Source of the DNA: Straminergon stramineum
Lineage: Eukaryota; Streptophyta; Bryopsida; Hypnales; Calliergonaceae
Assembly (NCBI GenBank): GCA_963920665.1
Contig: OY987264.1
Coordinates: 23,044,906 to 23,108,905, forward strand
Direction of reading: 5' to 3'
Length of the DNA stretch: 64,000 nt
The position numbers and the translations under genes were made by a program. Positions 23,015 through 35,753 of this stretch are shown piece by piece. The number at the start of each line of letters is the position of its first letter. Within the stretch, counting starts at the first letter, position 1. The notes beneath the pieces are model-generated. The model was not told where the DNA came from, searched no databases, and saw only the letters and a list, made by a program, of their open reading frames with translations.

Positions 23015-25924
23015 CTCCATCTGCAAATCTACAAATTCTTTCTTGATCTCCATCACTTATATCTCCACATGATTGTCAACCCACCTATTCTTCAATGTTA
23101 CTTCCACTACCCCCAACAATAGCAAAAAGAGCTAATAGGTAGAGCAAGGACTTAGACATTGGTTTAGTCTTGAATTCAACACCAAACTTCCTTGCTGAAA
23201 TCCCTCATAAGGTTGTAGAAATTCTAGGCCAAACAACATCTATTCCATCTCCAAGATCTTCCACGCCAAAGCTTTAAGAGAAAAAGTTACGAAAAAACTT
23301 TTGGAAAGCCATTACTACAATATTTAACTGCACTTCACTTAAATTAACACTTCAAAAATGAAAAACAAGTTGAAGAGTATCTCGTCGAATACGGATACCT
23401 TGTTGCCATTCCTTAGTGCCTTCAAGTCTTGGCACCTTCATCCAATGTCTTCAACCACACGAAGAACCTTCATCACTTGGACAAACACCAAACAAATTAT
23501 TCACAAGGCACGATTATTCAAGTGAGCATTACTAATTAACAATATATGAGATTGTATAATGGAGTTTGCATTTTTCTTTCCATCATATGCACTCACATTT
23601 TAATTGAGACCCCTAGGGATTGGCCATCATTGCCAATAGGGACATATCCTAGAGCGTAAGGATCATGTCTGCAAAAAAATAATTTGACAGCATGTTCATC
23701 AACTAGACAGATTGGCCATCCATTAGAGAAAATTTCGACTCTCCACAAGGCTATTTAGAATTGTTAGAAGGGACCCCAACATTACTTTCTTTTTGCCTAC
23801 GCACAAACTTTTCCCCTATTTTTGCTAATCAATGTATTGCCAATTGTTAGAGCATTGGTACTTGAGCATTGGTACACAAGTAGTTTAATGGAGGAGGGTT
23901 GTGGCAACTACAATTTTATATTCAAAAGAGAGTAGCAAATTAAGATATACTCCCTTTCATTCGAGATATTCACACAAGGTGAACCTTTTTTTTGTCAGAG
24001 ATTCTATTCTTTCAATAGCCCTACATGGCTCTTGAAATAGAGTAGCTTGTCAACCCTTAGCAAGCCTCCAGAGACTCCAATTAAAATTTCTCTAATGCCA
24101 AAAAAATTTAAAAGACTTGATCTAGACAAACAAGCACAAAACAAAATTTGACAAACATAATCATGACAAACACTAGGATTGAATCTTGACGTTATGACAA
24201 ACATTTTGATGTCCAGACATAACATGATACTAAAATCCTTATTGTGAAGTATTTCTAAATACCTACTACATAAGCAAATGTGAAATGGGGCTAATTCAAT
24301 CTCCATTAGAAGAGATTTGAAGCCTCTTAAAGACTTCAAGTTCCCGAACAATGGAGAGCTTTGGGATCCTTGCCACATCACTTGTCTAACCTAGCTACAT
24401 TAGATAATATTATTTAATAAAAAAATTAATCATTATTTTTAGATAAAATGATTTTTCATTTTTTCATTATTTTTTTAATATTTAATAATTTGACAGCATT
24501 ACCCTTGTTCACAACAAGGGGAACAACCCTGAAACAATCTTTTGGAGGCTTCAAATACCCAGTAATGAATTGACCCATCTGATAGGAGAAGGGAAAAAGA
24601 GTAGACGAAGCCTTAGTCTGCCTGCCCCTCACGAATGATAAAGAAATGCATGGTTATCAATACTTACACTCGATCATCTACTAATCCATTACTCTCTCTA
24701 ACTAATGTAGCTTAGTTTTGAAGAGAAGTTCATCATATATTGAGTTCATTGTGTTGTCCTTTTTTTAGAGTTTAGAATGATTGATTTTGACTATTATGTG
24801 CAATGTGCAATTTGTAGAGCATTTGGTATGGACTACTTGTTAGTTGTAGTTTAGAGGATGCAAACTCTCTTGGTTGGGGTAGGAATGGTAGCTCTTGATA
24901 TAGACCTAGAGCTATGAGAGTTGTTCAATTCTACACTAGAAAATTTAGATCAACTACCTAAATCCCAAAATGACAAAGTTGTTCCTATCTCACTTGATCT
25001 TTCCATGAGTTTCCAACCTTCCTTGATATTGATGCATTCCATGATAGGAAAATTTGTTATAAAGTGATACCTAAGTACTAAAAGACAAATCACTAAAGAA
25101 TTGCAATCATGTGAGTTGTAGTGTGGCTTTAATGTCTATTGTTGTAGCTCATTACAAAATCCTTTATAAAAATTGATTTTACAAACCACTCTATTATATT
25201 ATTTATCAAGAATATATCCCAATTGCAAGCAAATCAAGACTCTTTATAACATTTATATTACTAAATGATTGAGATAGAATGATCAAAGTTTTCTATATAG
25301 ACATGAAAATAATTTGTGAAGAAAAAAATTGAAAATTGAACTTATTATTCAAAATATCAAATGAAATAATAATTATATTTCCATAAAGCTTATACATTAC
25401 CTTAGCTTTATTTTTTAAAAGTATTCAAAAAATTACAATACAATTTCATAATGTTGACACCAATTTCATAATCCACATCATAAGATCTTGCCCAAAATTC
25501 TAAAAATCCATTCCATGACTTTGAACTTTTAGTGTTTAATTTTGCATTAGAGAAATTCTAGACTCTCTAGAGGGCCATTTCTTTGTTGTTCAAATGTGCA
25601 AATACAACAAAAAAACAATGAAAATAATTTGAAAAATTTGAAAAAATTAATGTACCATGTAATTGCCTCAAGTGCCATGTCAAATTGCGATTATAACTAT
25701 TTTTATTTTTTATATTTGCACATCTACATGATGTATCTGAGTCCTCTAGAGAGTTTAGATTTTCTATAATGCCAATATCATAGGCAATATGAGGCTCAAT
25801 TTAGTCTATAGCATTAGTTTCATTTTGAATAAGGTCCTACTCAAATATCCTCTCATAGAGCTTTTGTCAATGCAAAGCCTCCTCTATAGTCTACTTTAAA
25901 GCCAACAAAATTGATGCTAAAAGC
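23015..25924. other. AT-rich intergenic DNA, no gene called
   Basis: No gene can be supported. A 125-codon minus-strand open frame at 24004-24381 has a few leucine-rich-looking segments (NLKSLRGFKSLL) but no repeat periodicity, so it is not called. Confidence 0.5.
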
Positions 25925-25928
25925 TTAA

Positions 25929-26850
25929 CCCCTAAAGGACCTTATGCATTTTGGGGTTGCATAGTAATTTGGGGCAGGTACGTGTGACTAAAGATTTCCA
26001 TATTTTTTGCCCAAATTTTAAGAGAAGGTGGGGACAAGGAATATCTTTCATATGCACTAGATTTCATGACATTTGAAAATGTGATTCAAAAGTTAAGGCC
26101 TAGTATGTTACTTGTTTTCATAAATGGGCAGTCCAGGCACATTAGAAAAAAAACTTTTTTCCAAAAGAAAATTTGAAATTGGTTTTCTGGAGTTATGTAT
26201 CCGTGAAAAGCTTTGAATCATTCCATTTTGATCAATGAGTCAAAAGTTATGAGGACTTTTTGTTTGCAAGCAGTTATGGATTCTCTTCTCTAAAATAAAC
26301 TATGAAGTCCTTTATTTTACTCAATTTTCAATATTGTTTGAAAAAAATAAAATCATAGGATGTAGATTGCTTATTACAACATTGAAACCATTGGTATTGG
26401 CATTTTTCAATTCCATAATTAAATTCTTTAACAATTTAGTATATTGAATCATTCTCTACTACTATCTACTTACTATTTTTCCTATATGTTGTACAATTCC
26501 AAATGATTTGAAAATTTTCAAGCATATGACCAACTTTTCTAGGAAAAAGAATCTAAAGAATCACCACCATTTTGGCCATCTTTTCATAGAAAAGTGAGCT
26601 TGTTAAGTGCAACTACCCAATTTTTTGGAGGACAAAAAAATGATTTCTATGAATTTGAATGTTTATATCTTGCAATCTATGATGAGGAAATTTCTCAAAA
26701 TTTTATAACATGTTTCTAAGTCATCATACTATAAGATTCTATGGTTATATGTGTCAAAAAAAGTTTTTTTTCAAAAATTTGGTACTTCTACTAGAAATGG
26801 CAGTTTTGGAACATTTTTGGTGAAAACATAGTCATAGAACATGCGTAAAG
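25929..26850 (-). mobile_element. TTAA-flanked element, family A, inverted copy
   Basis: The left terminus is CCCCTAAAGGACC directly after TTAA (25925-25928). The body is the reverse complement of the family A element at 56322-57972, but without the 731-bp insertion found there. The right end (about 26841-26850) has decayed, and the expected GTTCCATGAC...TTAGGGG ending is only partly recognisable. No coding capacity was seen. Confidence 0.82.
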
Positions 26851-28829
26851 ATCTAGAAAGTGGCTATGCATGATTAAACATTCCTTGTTTTTATTGAGGA
26901 AATGGATGACTTTCATCAAATTCCTTTTTGGAGGCTTCCTTCAATGCATATGTAGTACTTGGAAGTAGACCCCTCCTCAATGATTTACTACATAATTTTC
27001 TAGAAAAAAAGATGTTAGACTTTACAAATCACAAAAGATTCCTTTCTACTATAATTTGAAATTCCTAACTCCTTTTTTTATTGATTTGAATTTTAGAAAA
27101 TGAATTGATCAATTCTAAATTTGATTCCAAATTTCCAAATAATAAAATTGAAGCTTACTTAATCCAATTTAGAACTACTCTAATTGAGAAATTTTGAAAA
27201 TTCCTAAAATTGAATATTTTATTTTCATTTTGAATTTTGGACCTATAATTATGGTCTATTGTAATTATAAAATGATATGAAAATTTGGCTTGTGCCATCA
27301 TGTTCTATACTATCCTACATGAAAGTCAAATTCAATGTAAATTAAGTTGTTTTGTAAATAGTGCCACATGGCATCTAGTGATTGGTACAATGTAACATGG
27401 ACTTGTCAAAATCTAAAGTGGAAACACCATTTTGGTAACTCTCTACCATATCTAAACTTCACATAATGTATAATATACACCCATGGTAAAAATTTATTTT
27501 ATTTTTGGCACAAGAGGGGTGCAAGGCCCAATGGAATTAAAAATGAAAATAAAATACAATCCCACCTTGGCTAAGAGATTTCAAGCCATGGCCCATTGAC
27601 CCAATTCAAATAAATTTCCTATGCAATGAAAAAAACCATTCAACTTCCAAGATTACTTGAAGGGTTGCAAAAAAAAAATTTAAGTGAAATAACATTTAAT
27701 AATTGTAAAATAATTTCTTAATAAAAAATGAATTGCCAATATAACCCTTCTAATTTTAAATGATTATGATGCTGAAATATGCTAAAGGTGACTTTAGGCT
27801 ACAATATATATTTTCTTCATGGAAATTAAGATCTATTTTGTTTCAATTGGATAAATGATGAAAAAGCTACAGAGCATCTTGTTTTGCAAGCAATCAAAGC
27901 ATCATCTTGAAAACAAAATGTGTTAGAATTGTTTTTGAGCTCAATGTTCACATTTTTCAAAATAAAACTTAAAAAGATCGATAGGGTTAACTTAGATTGT
28001 TAAAACAATCTCATTGTTTGGATTAGAGTGTTTCAATTCCATTTCATAGCTATTAATGATTTAGTTTCTCTCTCTATCTTGTATCTACTTCTACTTAATA
28101 TTTTTTGAAGAATAAAAATTATATTACATTATTTTTATTTTTATTTCTAGACTCTCATATCAATTATTCATGATAAAAAAATTTTAATTCAAAATCTGAA
28201 ATGCAAAAATTTTAAGTTCAAAGGATTCAAAGTCTTATAGACTAGTTTACTACAGTGTCATAAAAAACTTTTTCTCTTCACTTTGAACCCAAATACCTTG
28301 CGACATATGCAGCCAAAGTTTCTGAATTTTTTTCTGCACATTCTCATTCTAGTCTAAATTAAGTCCACCACATGTCTATGGTACCAAGCAGGGCTTTTTT
28401 TGGGACTAGTGTCCCCTATGATGGCTTCATTGCACAGGCCAGATTTTCGAGGGCCAGATTCACAGTGGTCAGATTTTGACAAATCTGGCGAAATTTCACC
28501 AAAAAAAACCCCTAGTACCAAGTGCTACTGTGAATTTTTCAAAATTTTGAAGTTTATTTCATATTTGATTTGAATTTTTGGTTCCTATTTTGGTCAAAAA
28601 TTCACAATAATTTCAAATTTTCACAATAGAATATGAAGATTTCTATAACTTATAGAGTACAGAAGATTTCTTATCAAAAAAATTCTTTAAAAAAATTTCA
28701 TACAAATTTAGTTGCAAAATGGACCATACAGAGTGAAGGATTGTGAATATTGACCACAGTCAGAGGCTCCGTCCTGTAAGGGTTAATGATTTGAACCTTA
28801 CATCAATAATAGAACACAAATCTGGTATC
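26851..28829. other. AT-rich intergenic DNA with small repeats, no gene seen
   Basis: No gene. A small inverted repeat (about 28379-28520) encloses three tandem copies of a CAGATTTT-type motif. A GTAAGGG end followed by TTAA lies at 28780-28785, possibly the right end of another TTAA-type element whose left end I could not find. Confidence 0.5.
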
Positions 28830-28839
28830 AGTGTTTATT

Positions 28840-29900
28840 TGTAGAATCATTATCAACGCTCGTTTACTGGAACATAATTTGCCAAAATTCAGATCCCAAA
28901 ATGACAGGAGCAAACCGGGCTCTAGCACACCATGGGGCATCTGCAAACTTCCTGAATCATCGTTGTCATGTGATATGACTCATCCTGACCTCCTCACTTT
29001 TATGGATTATGCCAATCTTCGAGCACTGACCTCTTGTTGAAAACTTTGTGAGCTCTCGTTCAAGTCCAGTGAAGACCGACTGCAGAAATATTTAAAGATG
29101 TTTAGTTGTCCTCAATGCAATAAAGATTTGAGGAAGGCGAGGGCAATTGGAGACCCAAATTTGTACTGCTGAAGGTCTTCGTTTTTGAGGCAAACGATTC
29201 ACGTACCATGGAATTCGTGAGTGTTTCTGCCAAGTAATTGATTTTCTCGATTTACTGAAATGATACTTGAGCTGACGCTATCATCTGACTGTAGAGGCAC
29301 TCACTTTGAAACAGGAGCACAATTGCATTTCTCGAGTGAGTGGAAATCACTCAGCGACAGACTGAATGATAACATCGCGTACCAAAAAAAATATCTTCCT
29401 TGGATCACATCCTGACGGTCATGTGGACCGACATACGTATAATCGTTGATAACTTCCTATCAAACTGCACGAATTTCCAAGAGATGTAATCATCCCAGGT
29501 TTCCCAGACGGACACAGAGCTTACCACCATCGTGTACAGCTCTTCAGCAAACAGAGAATATGACAGAAATGAAGTCAAACCAAAACTAGGCTGCAAAGGA
29601 AACATACATAAAACAAAGTCATCGAAACCTCAAGCATTACTCACGGAGAACGAAAGCCTTGTATAATCGAGGAGAAGGAATTATTCTTGAGTCATGCATA
29701 TATTATATTACCGAAATTTAACTTTCACCATAGGTAAACAGCGACATAGAAGTGATGAACATTTGCATTCATCTCGAAGAAGCAAAGCTTGCATTTGAAA
29801 ATTCTAACCAGAGCTAACGGCATGTGTGATTGCAAAATGAAGTTCGGTCTGCCCACAGAGATTCAAATCAAAATTCTCAGCAGGCACTTTTGAAAGCAAG
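28840..29900 (-). other. Possible exons of an unidentified minus-strand gene or relic
   Basis: The region is GC-richer than its surroundings and contains minus-strand blocks that look spliced. About 29895-29825 reads AENFDLNLCGQTELHFAITH followed by a GT donor. About 29593-29530 follows a TTTCCTTTGCAG acceptor, reads SFGLTSFLSYSLFAEELYTM and is followed by GTAAGC. About 29190-29110 gives FASKTKTFSSTNLGLQLP. I do not recognise the family. No start codon and no continuous frame can be assembled, so this may be a pseudogene. It lies just downstream of the tetraspanin gene on the same strand, but nothing links them. Confidence 0.35.
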
Positions 29901-30093
29901 ATTATAGCTACAGATGACTAGAGATAAACTACATCAAGGCTGTCTCCGGTTCCATCTCTTCAGTGGGGTTCGAGTTCATTTCATCTTGTTCTGTACATAC
30001 CCTACAGAATTCTTCTGTATTCACAAAAGATATACACCAGCTCTGGTGAATACCTTCACTTGCCCGAGTTCAATTGATAGATACCTCCAGAGC

Positions 30094-31038
30094 TTACGGG
30101 TAACCCTTCGAATACCCCTCCCTCTTGCTGTTTCTATACGCGCAACATCCACAGGAATACACGACGATGAGGAACACCAGCACAATAATGTTGGCAATCG
30201 CAACTTTACGCCAGTTCGACTTCACGTTCTGCAGCACTCCTCCGCGGCAAGAGTTGCAATCCGTACACAACACTGTCGAATTATTATTCCACGTTAAGCA
30301 ATCCGGGTCGGTACCAATTGAAGTTCCACTCCACGTAATAGGATTCACGTACGTGTAACCGCAGGACGTAGGTGGCTTGCAGCATCCAGACTGTCGAGGA
30401 GAAACAGAGCAAACGAAGTTAAGAAACGAAGTTGGACATGTTGCCTTCGCCTCACTAACAATTGTAAACGAGCTAAAAAGTTGCACAAACTTCGATCGAC
30501 AAAATCAGTTGGAGATAAAATTCTGGAAAAGAAAACGTACCTCAAGGGGAGTAAGAGATGCTTTGTCGAAAAGGGTCTCGCTTGCGTACTTCTTGCTCAA
30601 ATCGTTGCACACCTTGGAATCGGCTATGCAACTCTTGATCTTGGCCCAGTAAGTAGGATCGTCTACCCTTTTTTGCAACCACTTGGAATAATCACCCAGT
30701 TTGTACTCCTTGTATCCTTTCCCAGAGACCGCATTTCCCGCACCCGGATTGGTCACCACAAACGCGAAAATGGTGAAGCAGAAGAGAAGGAGGATCAGGA
30801 GGAACATCACGATGAGGTAGAGCAACATGAGGAACCTCTTGTCGCACCACGCACCAATCATCCCGGCTAGGGACATCAGCAAGATGAACACTCCGATCGC
30901 GATTATCGGATATTGCAAGAAACGTACACACACGGTATCGTGCGTTTTCGAGAGCCATACTCCGAAGGCAATGATCGGGATGGACAATATGAACGTCGCA
31001 AGATTCAGAAACCCGGTTAACATATTACTGCACCCCAT
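30094..31038 (-). CDS. Plant-type tetraspanin, 264 aa, two exons
   Basis: Exon 1 is 31038-30541 (166 codons) and exon 2 is 30390-30094 (98 codons plus stop). The 150-bp intron between them has a GTACGT donor and a TCGACAG acceptor in phase 0. The protein has four membrane segments (about residues 8-28, 43-63, 68-95 and 226-247), a short first loop and a large extracellular loop. That loop has the plant signature GCCKPP (about residues 168-173), several further cysteines (CGYTY, DCLTW, CTDCNSC) and NNNST glycosylation sites. The segments EYKLGDYSKWLQKRV and WAKIKSCI are typical of the TET family. The short tail ends SKGYP. Tetraspanins organise membrane microdomains at the plasma membrane and in vesicles, and several act in plant development. 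The start ATG has a good context (GCC before, GGG after). It is an ordinary, intact gene. Confidence 0.95.
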
Positions 31039-31850
31039 GGCTGGCGCTCTACCAAATCTTCAAAACCCACTTTCTCAAACTCACTATCTCAAATCACCTT
31101 CTGCACACAACAACCATTGCACCTCAGCCTCTTGTCCAACCAAGCAAACAATTCCATAAGAAAAAACGAAAACTCTCCCCCCGAGCATCACTCCTGCAAA
31201 GCCACAGTCAAACTGAACAAGAACAAAAAACAGAGCACCAACACTCAGCTTCCATATCCTCAAAAACTTCACGTGACATGCCTTCCAACCACTATTCCCA
31301 AACCCACTCACTCAAATCACCTTCCGCATAACCACCATTGCTTCTCAGCCATTGTCACCAAAACACCAAACTCTCCCACAACAAGAAAAAGCCCCCTCCG
31401 ACATGACTACCCCAAATCTAACCATGACTTCCCCAAATTGAACGATGAAAAATACAGAACAAACAACATGTCTTCAAAAACACTCCAACGTACCTTCAAA
31501 AATAACGTAGCTTCAACCCAAAACCTCTTCCTTAAACCCAATTTCGAGCTCTTTGCAGCAAGCGCACAGATACCCAACATCCGAAACCCGAGCTCCAACA
31601 GCGTATAAGAGCACTCTGCAGATTTGCAAACCGACGACGGAAACTCTGCTCACCCAATTACGTTGAACACCGCGGTAGCTACGACTCCAACCATCACACG
31701 GAGTGCAAAGGACTTGGTCAGTCGGTCGAACACAATCCAGATCCCTAATCACATCCTCAATTAAGTCCAACACTTCGAAAACGCGTTATCCACAGTCGAT
31801 CTTCAACAGATACCTTTAGATCAGATCCCGGAACGATACGAGGTCCAGAT
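31039..31850 (-). promoter_or_regulatory. Probable 5' leader and promoter of the tetraspanin gene
   Basis: This region is GC-richer and, on the plus strand, CA-rich. A segment of about 55 bases near 31065-31120 (CTCAAATCACCTTC.GCA) recurs at about 31290-31345, so part of the leader is duplicated. No TATA element is obvious. Long open frames on both strands reflect composition and carry no motif. Confidence 0.4.
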
Positions 31851-33581
31851 GTCTGTCGGGGGTTTGGGTACCCCGTTTGGGACACCGATGTTGAGGAAAC
31901 GTGGTTTGAATAGATACCCGCGTCCCCAGGGATGGGTAGTTGATCTAGTCCGTGCGTACTATCAGGTGGGTCTGATCCGACGGTCGAAGACGTTCCGATG
32001 GTCGTGCTTGGGGGGAACTGTGGCGGGGTTGCGAGAAATACGGCAGGGGTTAGGGGGCCGCGTGAGAACGGTGGTGGGGCTTTCGGGAATTAGTATAATA
32101 AACAAATCTAATCTTTTATTTTTTATTTTTTTATTTTTTTAATATTTTTTGGGGACCCAAATTGAACTCCCCGCCTATCAACTTAAATCATCATCCGTTG
32201 ATACTTGGGGTAGTTTATGAACTTCCTGGAATTTTCGTCATCGTGTTTTGGGTCCACTTTATTGGTAATTATTTAGCCTGCATGTGCGGATATCATGCCA
32301 TTCACAACAGTAAGCTTATTTCTACTTTGATATTTTTATTATTGGCTCTTGGTTGAACTTTGAAGGGTAGTTAGTCTGCTCTTAAAAGCGATTTTTTTTT
32401 GACACAAGCGTGTTGAAGAACACACTACGATGGTTTCCGTCAGGGAGAAAGGCTGATTTCACGTCAGGTAAACTAACCTGTCACACGACCTTTTAAGAGC
32501 TGATTGCAATTGGGGGGAAGGGAAACTCCTTGAAACAATTTTTAATACGTTATCCTAGGAAGAAAAATGGAATTGGCATCTGACCCAAGTCATTTTATAT
32601 TTTGTGGACCTTTGCGGAATTAGTAACAAATTTTTGAAGTTGAAACACAATGGTCACTATATAGCAACCACCTCTTGAAATGTACACAATATTGGTACAT
32701 AAAAAGAAAAATGTACCTCTTTGTGAGTGGTCATTTTTAGAGCAGGGTTGCTTGTAGACTGAGCACCCTACCTTAGCTTAGAGAATCGCCACCCCTAAGT
32801 CTATACATAGACGGGACAACAAGGAAAGAGAGTGGATTCCATGTCCCCTCCCCCCACACACACCCACACACCATGGCATTGGGAGCAAAATTTTGGCCAC
32901 TATGTGCACTAAATTTTGCTTGTGGTACCTCAACTTTGTTGGATGGTTTATTTTTCATTGAGCCTAGAGTTGATTGATTTATGCTTAGGCAAAAGTCTTC
33001 AATGTAGTGAAAATTTGAATTCAATTTTTTTTATAAAGAACTACAACTATAATTACTACGCCCAAATCCAACAATGACATAGAGGAAGGAACTCAAGTTT
33101 GCCAGTCTACACTAGGGGATCCTTGGCTCGTCCAACCCGGAATAGTAGTTGAATCCACCATTCGTGGTATGCAATGGGGGTTCGGCCACCCCACAATAGG
33201 TGATGCTTTTAGGGCCCCTATAGACTACATCCCAAGTCCTTGCTTTCTAAGCTCCATTTGAGCCAAATCTCAATTTTCTTGGGTTGTCGAGGTTGAATAA
33301 AAATTAAATGTGGGATTTAGGGCATAGATTCAAACCAAACAATGCTAGTTATTTAGTCTACACCTTTTGCAGTATTGCAATGTGGGTGCTCTTAGTTGTT
33401 GCACTATAGGATCCTTTAGAATTGTTAGTAATTACTTTAACATCGTGTAACTTCAATAAGCAATGGTCTTCCCCATGTTGGAAAGGAATTAAACATATGC
33501 TTTGTTAGATAACTAGGAGGGACTTATCCATTAATGAATGAATGGATTCAAGGATGGGTGGTGGTTGAGGAGTCACAGTAG
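31851..33581. other. Intergenic DNA, no gene seen
   Basis: A GC-rich patch to about 32095 gives way to AT-rich DNA. A weak inverted pair (GCTCTTAAAAG at about 32369 and its complement at about 32495) could be a small decayed element. The open frames at 31849-32142 and 32162-32356 show no motif. Confidence 0.5.
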
Positions 33582-33585
33582 TTAA

Positions 33586-33640
33586 CCCCTAAAGGACAAT
33601 TGTTCATTGAACAGACAATTGAAAATCCAAGTAGGTTCCT
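33586..33640. mobile_element. Left end of a TTAA-type element (partner end not found)
   Basis: CCCCTAAAGGACAATTG starts directly after TTAA (33582-33585), the same terminus as the family A and 71-bp elements here. No matching right terminus is evident before the next complete element at 34533, so the copy is truncated or its far end has decayed. Confidence 0.5.
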
Positions 33641-34532
33641 ATAAAATCAATTTTGGTTAGATGTTCTTCAAATTTTGACAAGTGGTGAACGTGTATCTCC
33701 TAAGTGGGAATATAATTTTTTTTTTCAAATAGGTGCTTGGATCAAAAGTTAAGATGCTTTGAACTTTTTAGGCAACTTGGGCAGCATGTGCAAAACACCT
33801 CCTCCACCTTTGAAATTTGGAAAGCATGTAACTCTCATTATACAAGGAGCAAATGTAAAAAAACCTAACATTGCATAGTGTAAAAACTTCATTCTAGGAG
33901 TTAAAGGCTTCTTGCCCTCTTGGTCAAGGTTGAAAAAAAACCCTTCTTTCTCTAACTTCAAATGTTATAATCTTTCAATCCATGCGGTCAAAGTTTCTGA
34001 AAAAATTTCCACACATTCCCACAGAGGTCTAGTATAAATTTGTATGTTTGAATTTTGAAAAAAAAACCTTTGTTTTGTTTTTATCTCATTGTCCTAAGAA
34101 GTGGCAGTTTTTCACAATTTATGCCCGAAATATGCCTCTGGTCTTTCGGGCCAGTTAAGACAATTTGATTTGCTGGTCCATCCCTTTGAAGAACATCTGA
34201 CCAAAATTTGCAAGATTTGATTCGCTGGTCCATCCCTTTTTCAAGGATGCAAAAAGGACCCCTGCCTCATTGGTAAACAATGATACCTTTCCTTACCCCT
34301 TTAGGTCTCCAATGTCCTCCGGTGGATTCTGGAATGGACCTTTATTTTTGTTGACTGTTAGTTCCACCTGCTCCCACTTGAATCTGTGATAAACTGACAA
34401 CAAATTGAAAAGCTGTGACGAGGCTACAACAGACAAGACGACGCTAACTTATCTGCTCAGCATTCCGCTTCATGTGGGGAAACTCAGTCTGAGGACGGAC
34501 GGACGGACGGACTCACTCTTACGTTATAGTAA

Positions 34533-34759
34533 CCCCTAAACGACGCGGCAGACGTTTTTTGTCCGATGAACGTCAAGTTCTGTAGGACAGAATTGCAACT
34601 ATTTATTTTCAGAATTAGGGGTAGAATTAGGGGTGGAAAGGGGAGATCTTCTGTAATAGTTTGACTCCCAATGAGTATTTTTAATTTTTTTTTAAGTGGA
34701 TGATGTCACACAGTTTCAAAATGGTTGATTTTCACAGTCACCAACCACGCATTAAAGGG
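34533..34759. mobile_element. TTAA-type element, family D, 227 bp (copy 2)
   Basis: The left end CCCCTAAACGACGCGG follows GTAA (one mismatch from TTAA). The right end TTAAAGGG is followed by TTAA (34760-34763). The interior shares the GGGGAGATCTTCT and GATGATGTCACA blocks with the copy at 56095-56317. The left 45 bases also match the complement of the right end of the element at 37435-37804 (GACGTTTTTTGTCCGATGAA). A short GGAC tandem array lies just outside the left end. No coding capacity. Confidence 0.8.
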
Positions 34760-35354
34760 TTAATTTAGTCACTGCTGGAATTGGATGGAGGTGGGGCCCA
34801 AGCATTCATGCAAGACATTAAATCCTCCATTCGAACTCAATCTTGTAGGGTAATTTTGTGGGTTATCTGGGGATAAAAGTTAAAAATATCCCCTATTTTG
34901 AACTGTATTGAGGGTATGTTCTAGACCTCCACAAGCCAATTTGGGGTCTCTAATTACAAATATGAATTCAGAATTTGCCAAAAAAAATAATGTGAAAAAA
35001 TTAAAAAATTCCTGCATTTTTCCCAAGGTAAATCTGCCTCTACAGGGCTTAGTTTGAATGGAAGACTTAACATCCTCCAGCATCCATTGTGTGTAACAGT
35101 GAACTAGAAGTTTATGGGGTGACTTAGCTTTTGGCCCTTCTTTTCACATGTCATGAGGCGGTTCTGTTCCCATTATCATTTGGTTGTTGCCTAAGCTTAG
35201 TCATTTAATTCAGTTAAACAACACCTAATATTTGTTTGGCATTATGGTCATTCTCCTTCAGTTTATAAAAGCAATTAGTGGAAAAAATTGACAAATAAAA
35301 TAGCAACTCAGTTCAAATACTTTGTACTCAGTTGAAGGCAATTCATCAAATTAA

Positions 35355-35749
35355 CCCATTAAGGTCTCTTTGAAATTGACAATTTTTCATTGGTAGTTAG
35401 AATTTTAGAATGAATTTGAGGTTGAATTGAAGAGGATGGGTGTGGGGAATTTGTAAATGAATGTATAGGGACAAAGGTCTGGAAATTTTGTGTTGGCATG
35501 TGGTTTAGGGGTTGTAAAACAGACAAAATACCAACTGAAAATATGCAAATCAATGCTCGAATCTAAATAATTGGGAACTATCAATTGTCCAAAAATGTGT
35601 TGCAAAGCTCTAAGCATTCATATGCTTCTTTCAATCAAGATAATTAGATCTTCCAAATTCATCTTAGTTTGGTATTTTTTTTATCATGTTCAGCCTAGGA
35701 CTAGAAAATGTCTTATTTGCCTCGAGAATCGACCATGGTCCTTAATGGG
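35355..35749. mobile_element. TTAA-flanked element, family F, 395 bp
   Basis: The ends are CCCATTAAGG and its complement CCTTAATGGG, a perfect 10-bp pair, placed directly between TTAA copies at 35351-35354 and 35750-35753. The right subterminal part holds a GACCATGGTC palindrome. There is no coding capacity. Confidence 0.85.
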
Positions 35750-35753
35750 TTAA

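Noticed and set aside
24004..24381. 125-codon minus-strand frame with NLKSLRGFKSLL, considered as an NB-LRR remnant
   Set aside because: Leucine spacing is not maintained beyond one segment and no NB-ARC motif lies nearby.
31117..31608. 163-codon plus-strand frame upstream of the tetraspanin gene
   Set aside because: Low-complexity Asn/Thr/Pro/Ser text from a CA-rich leader, without domains or a suitable context.
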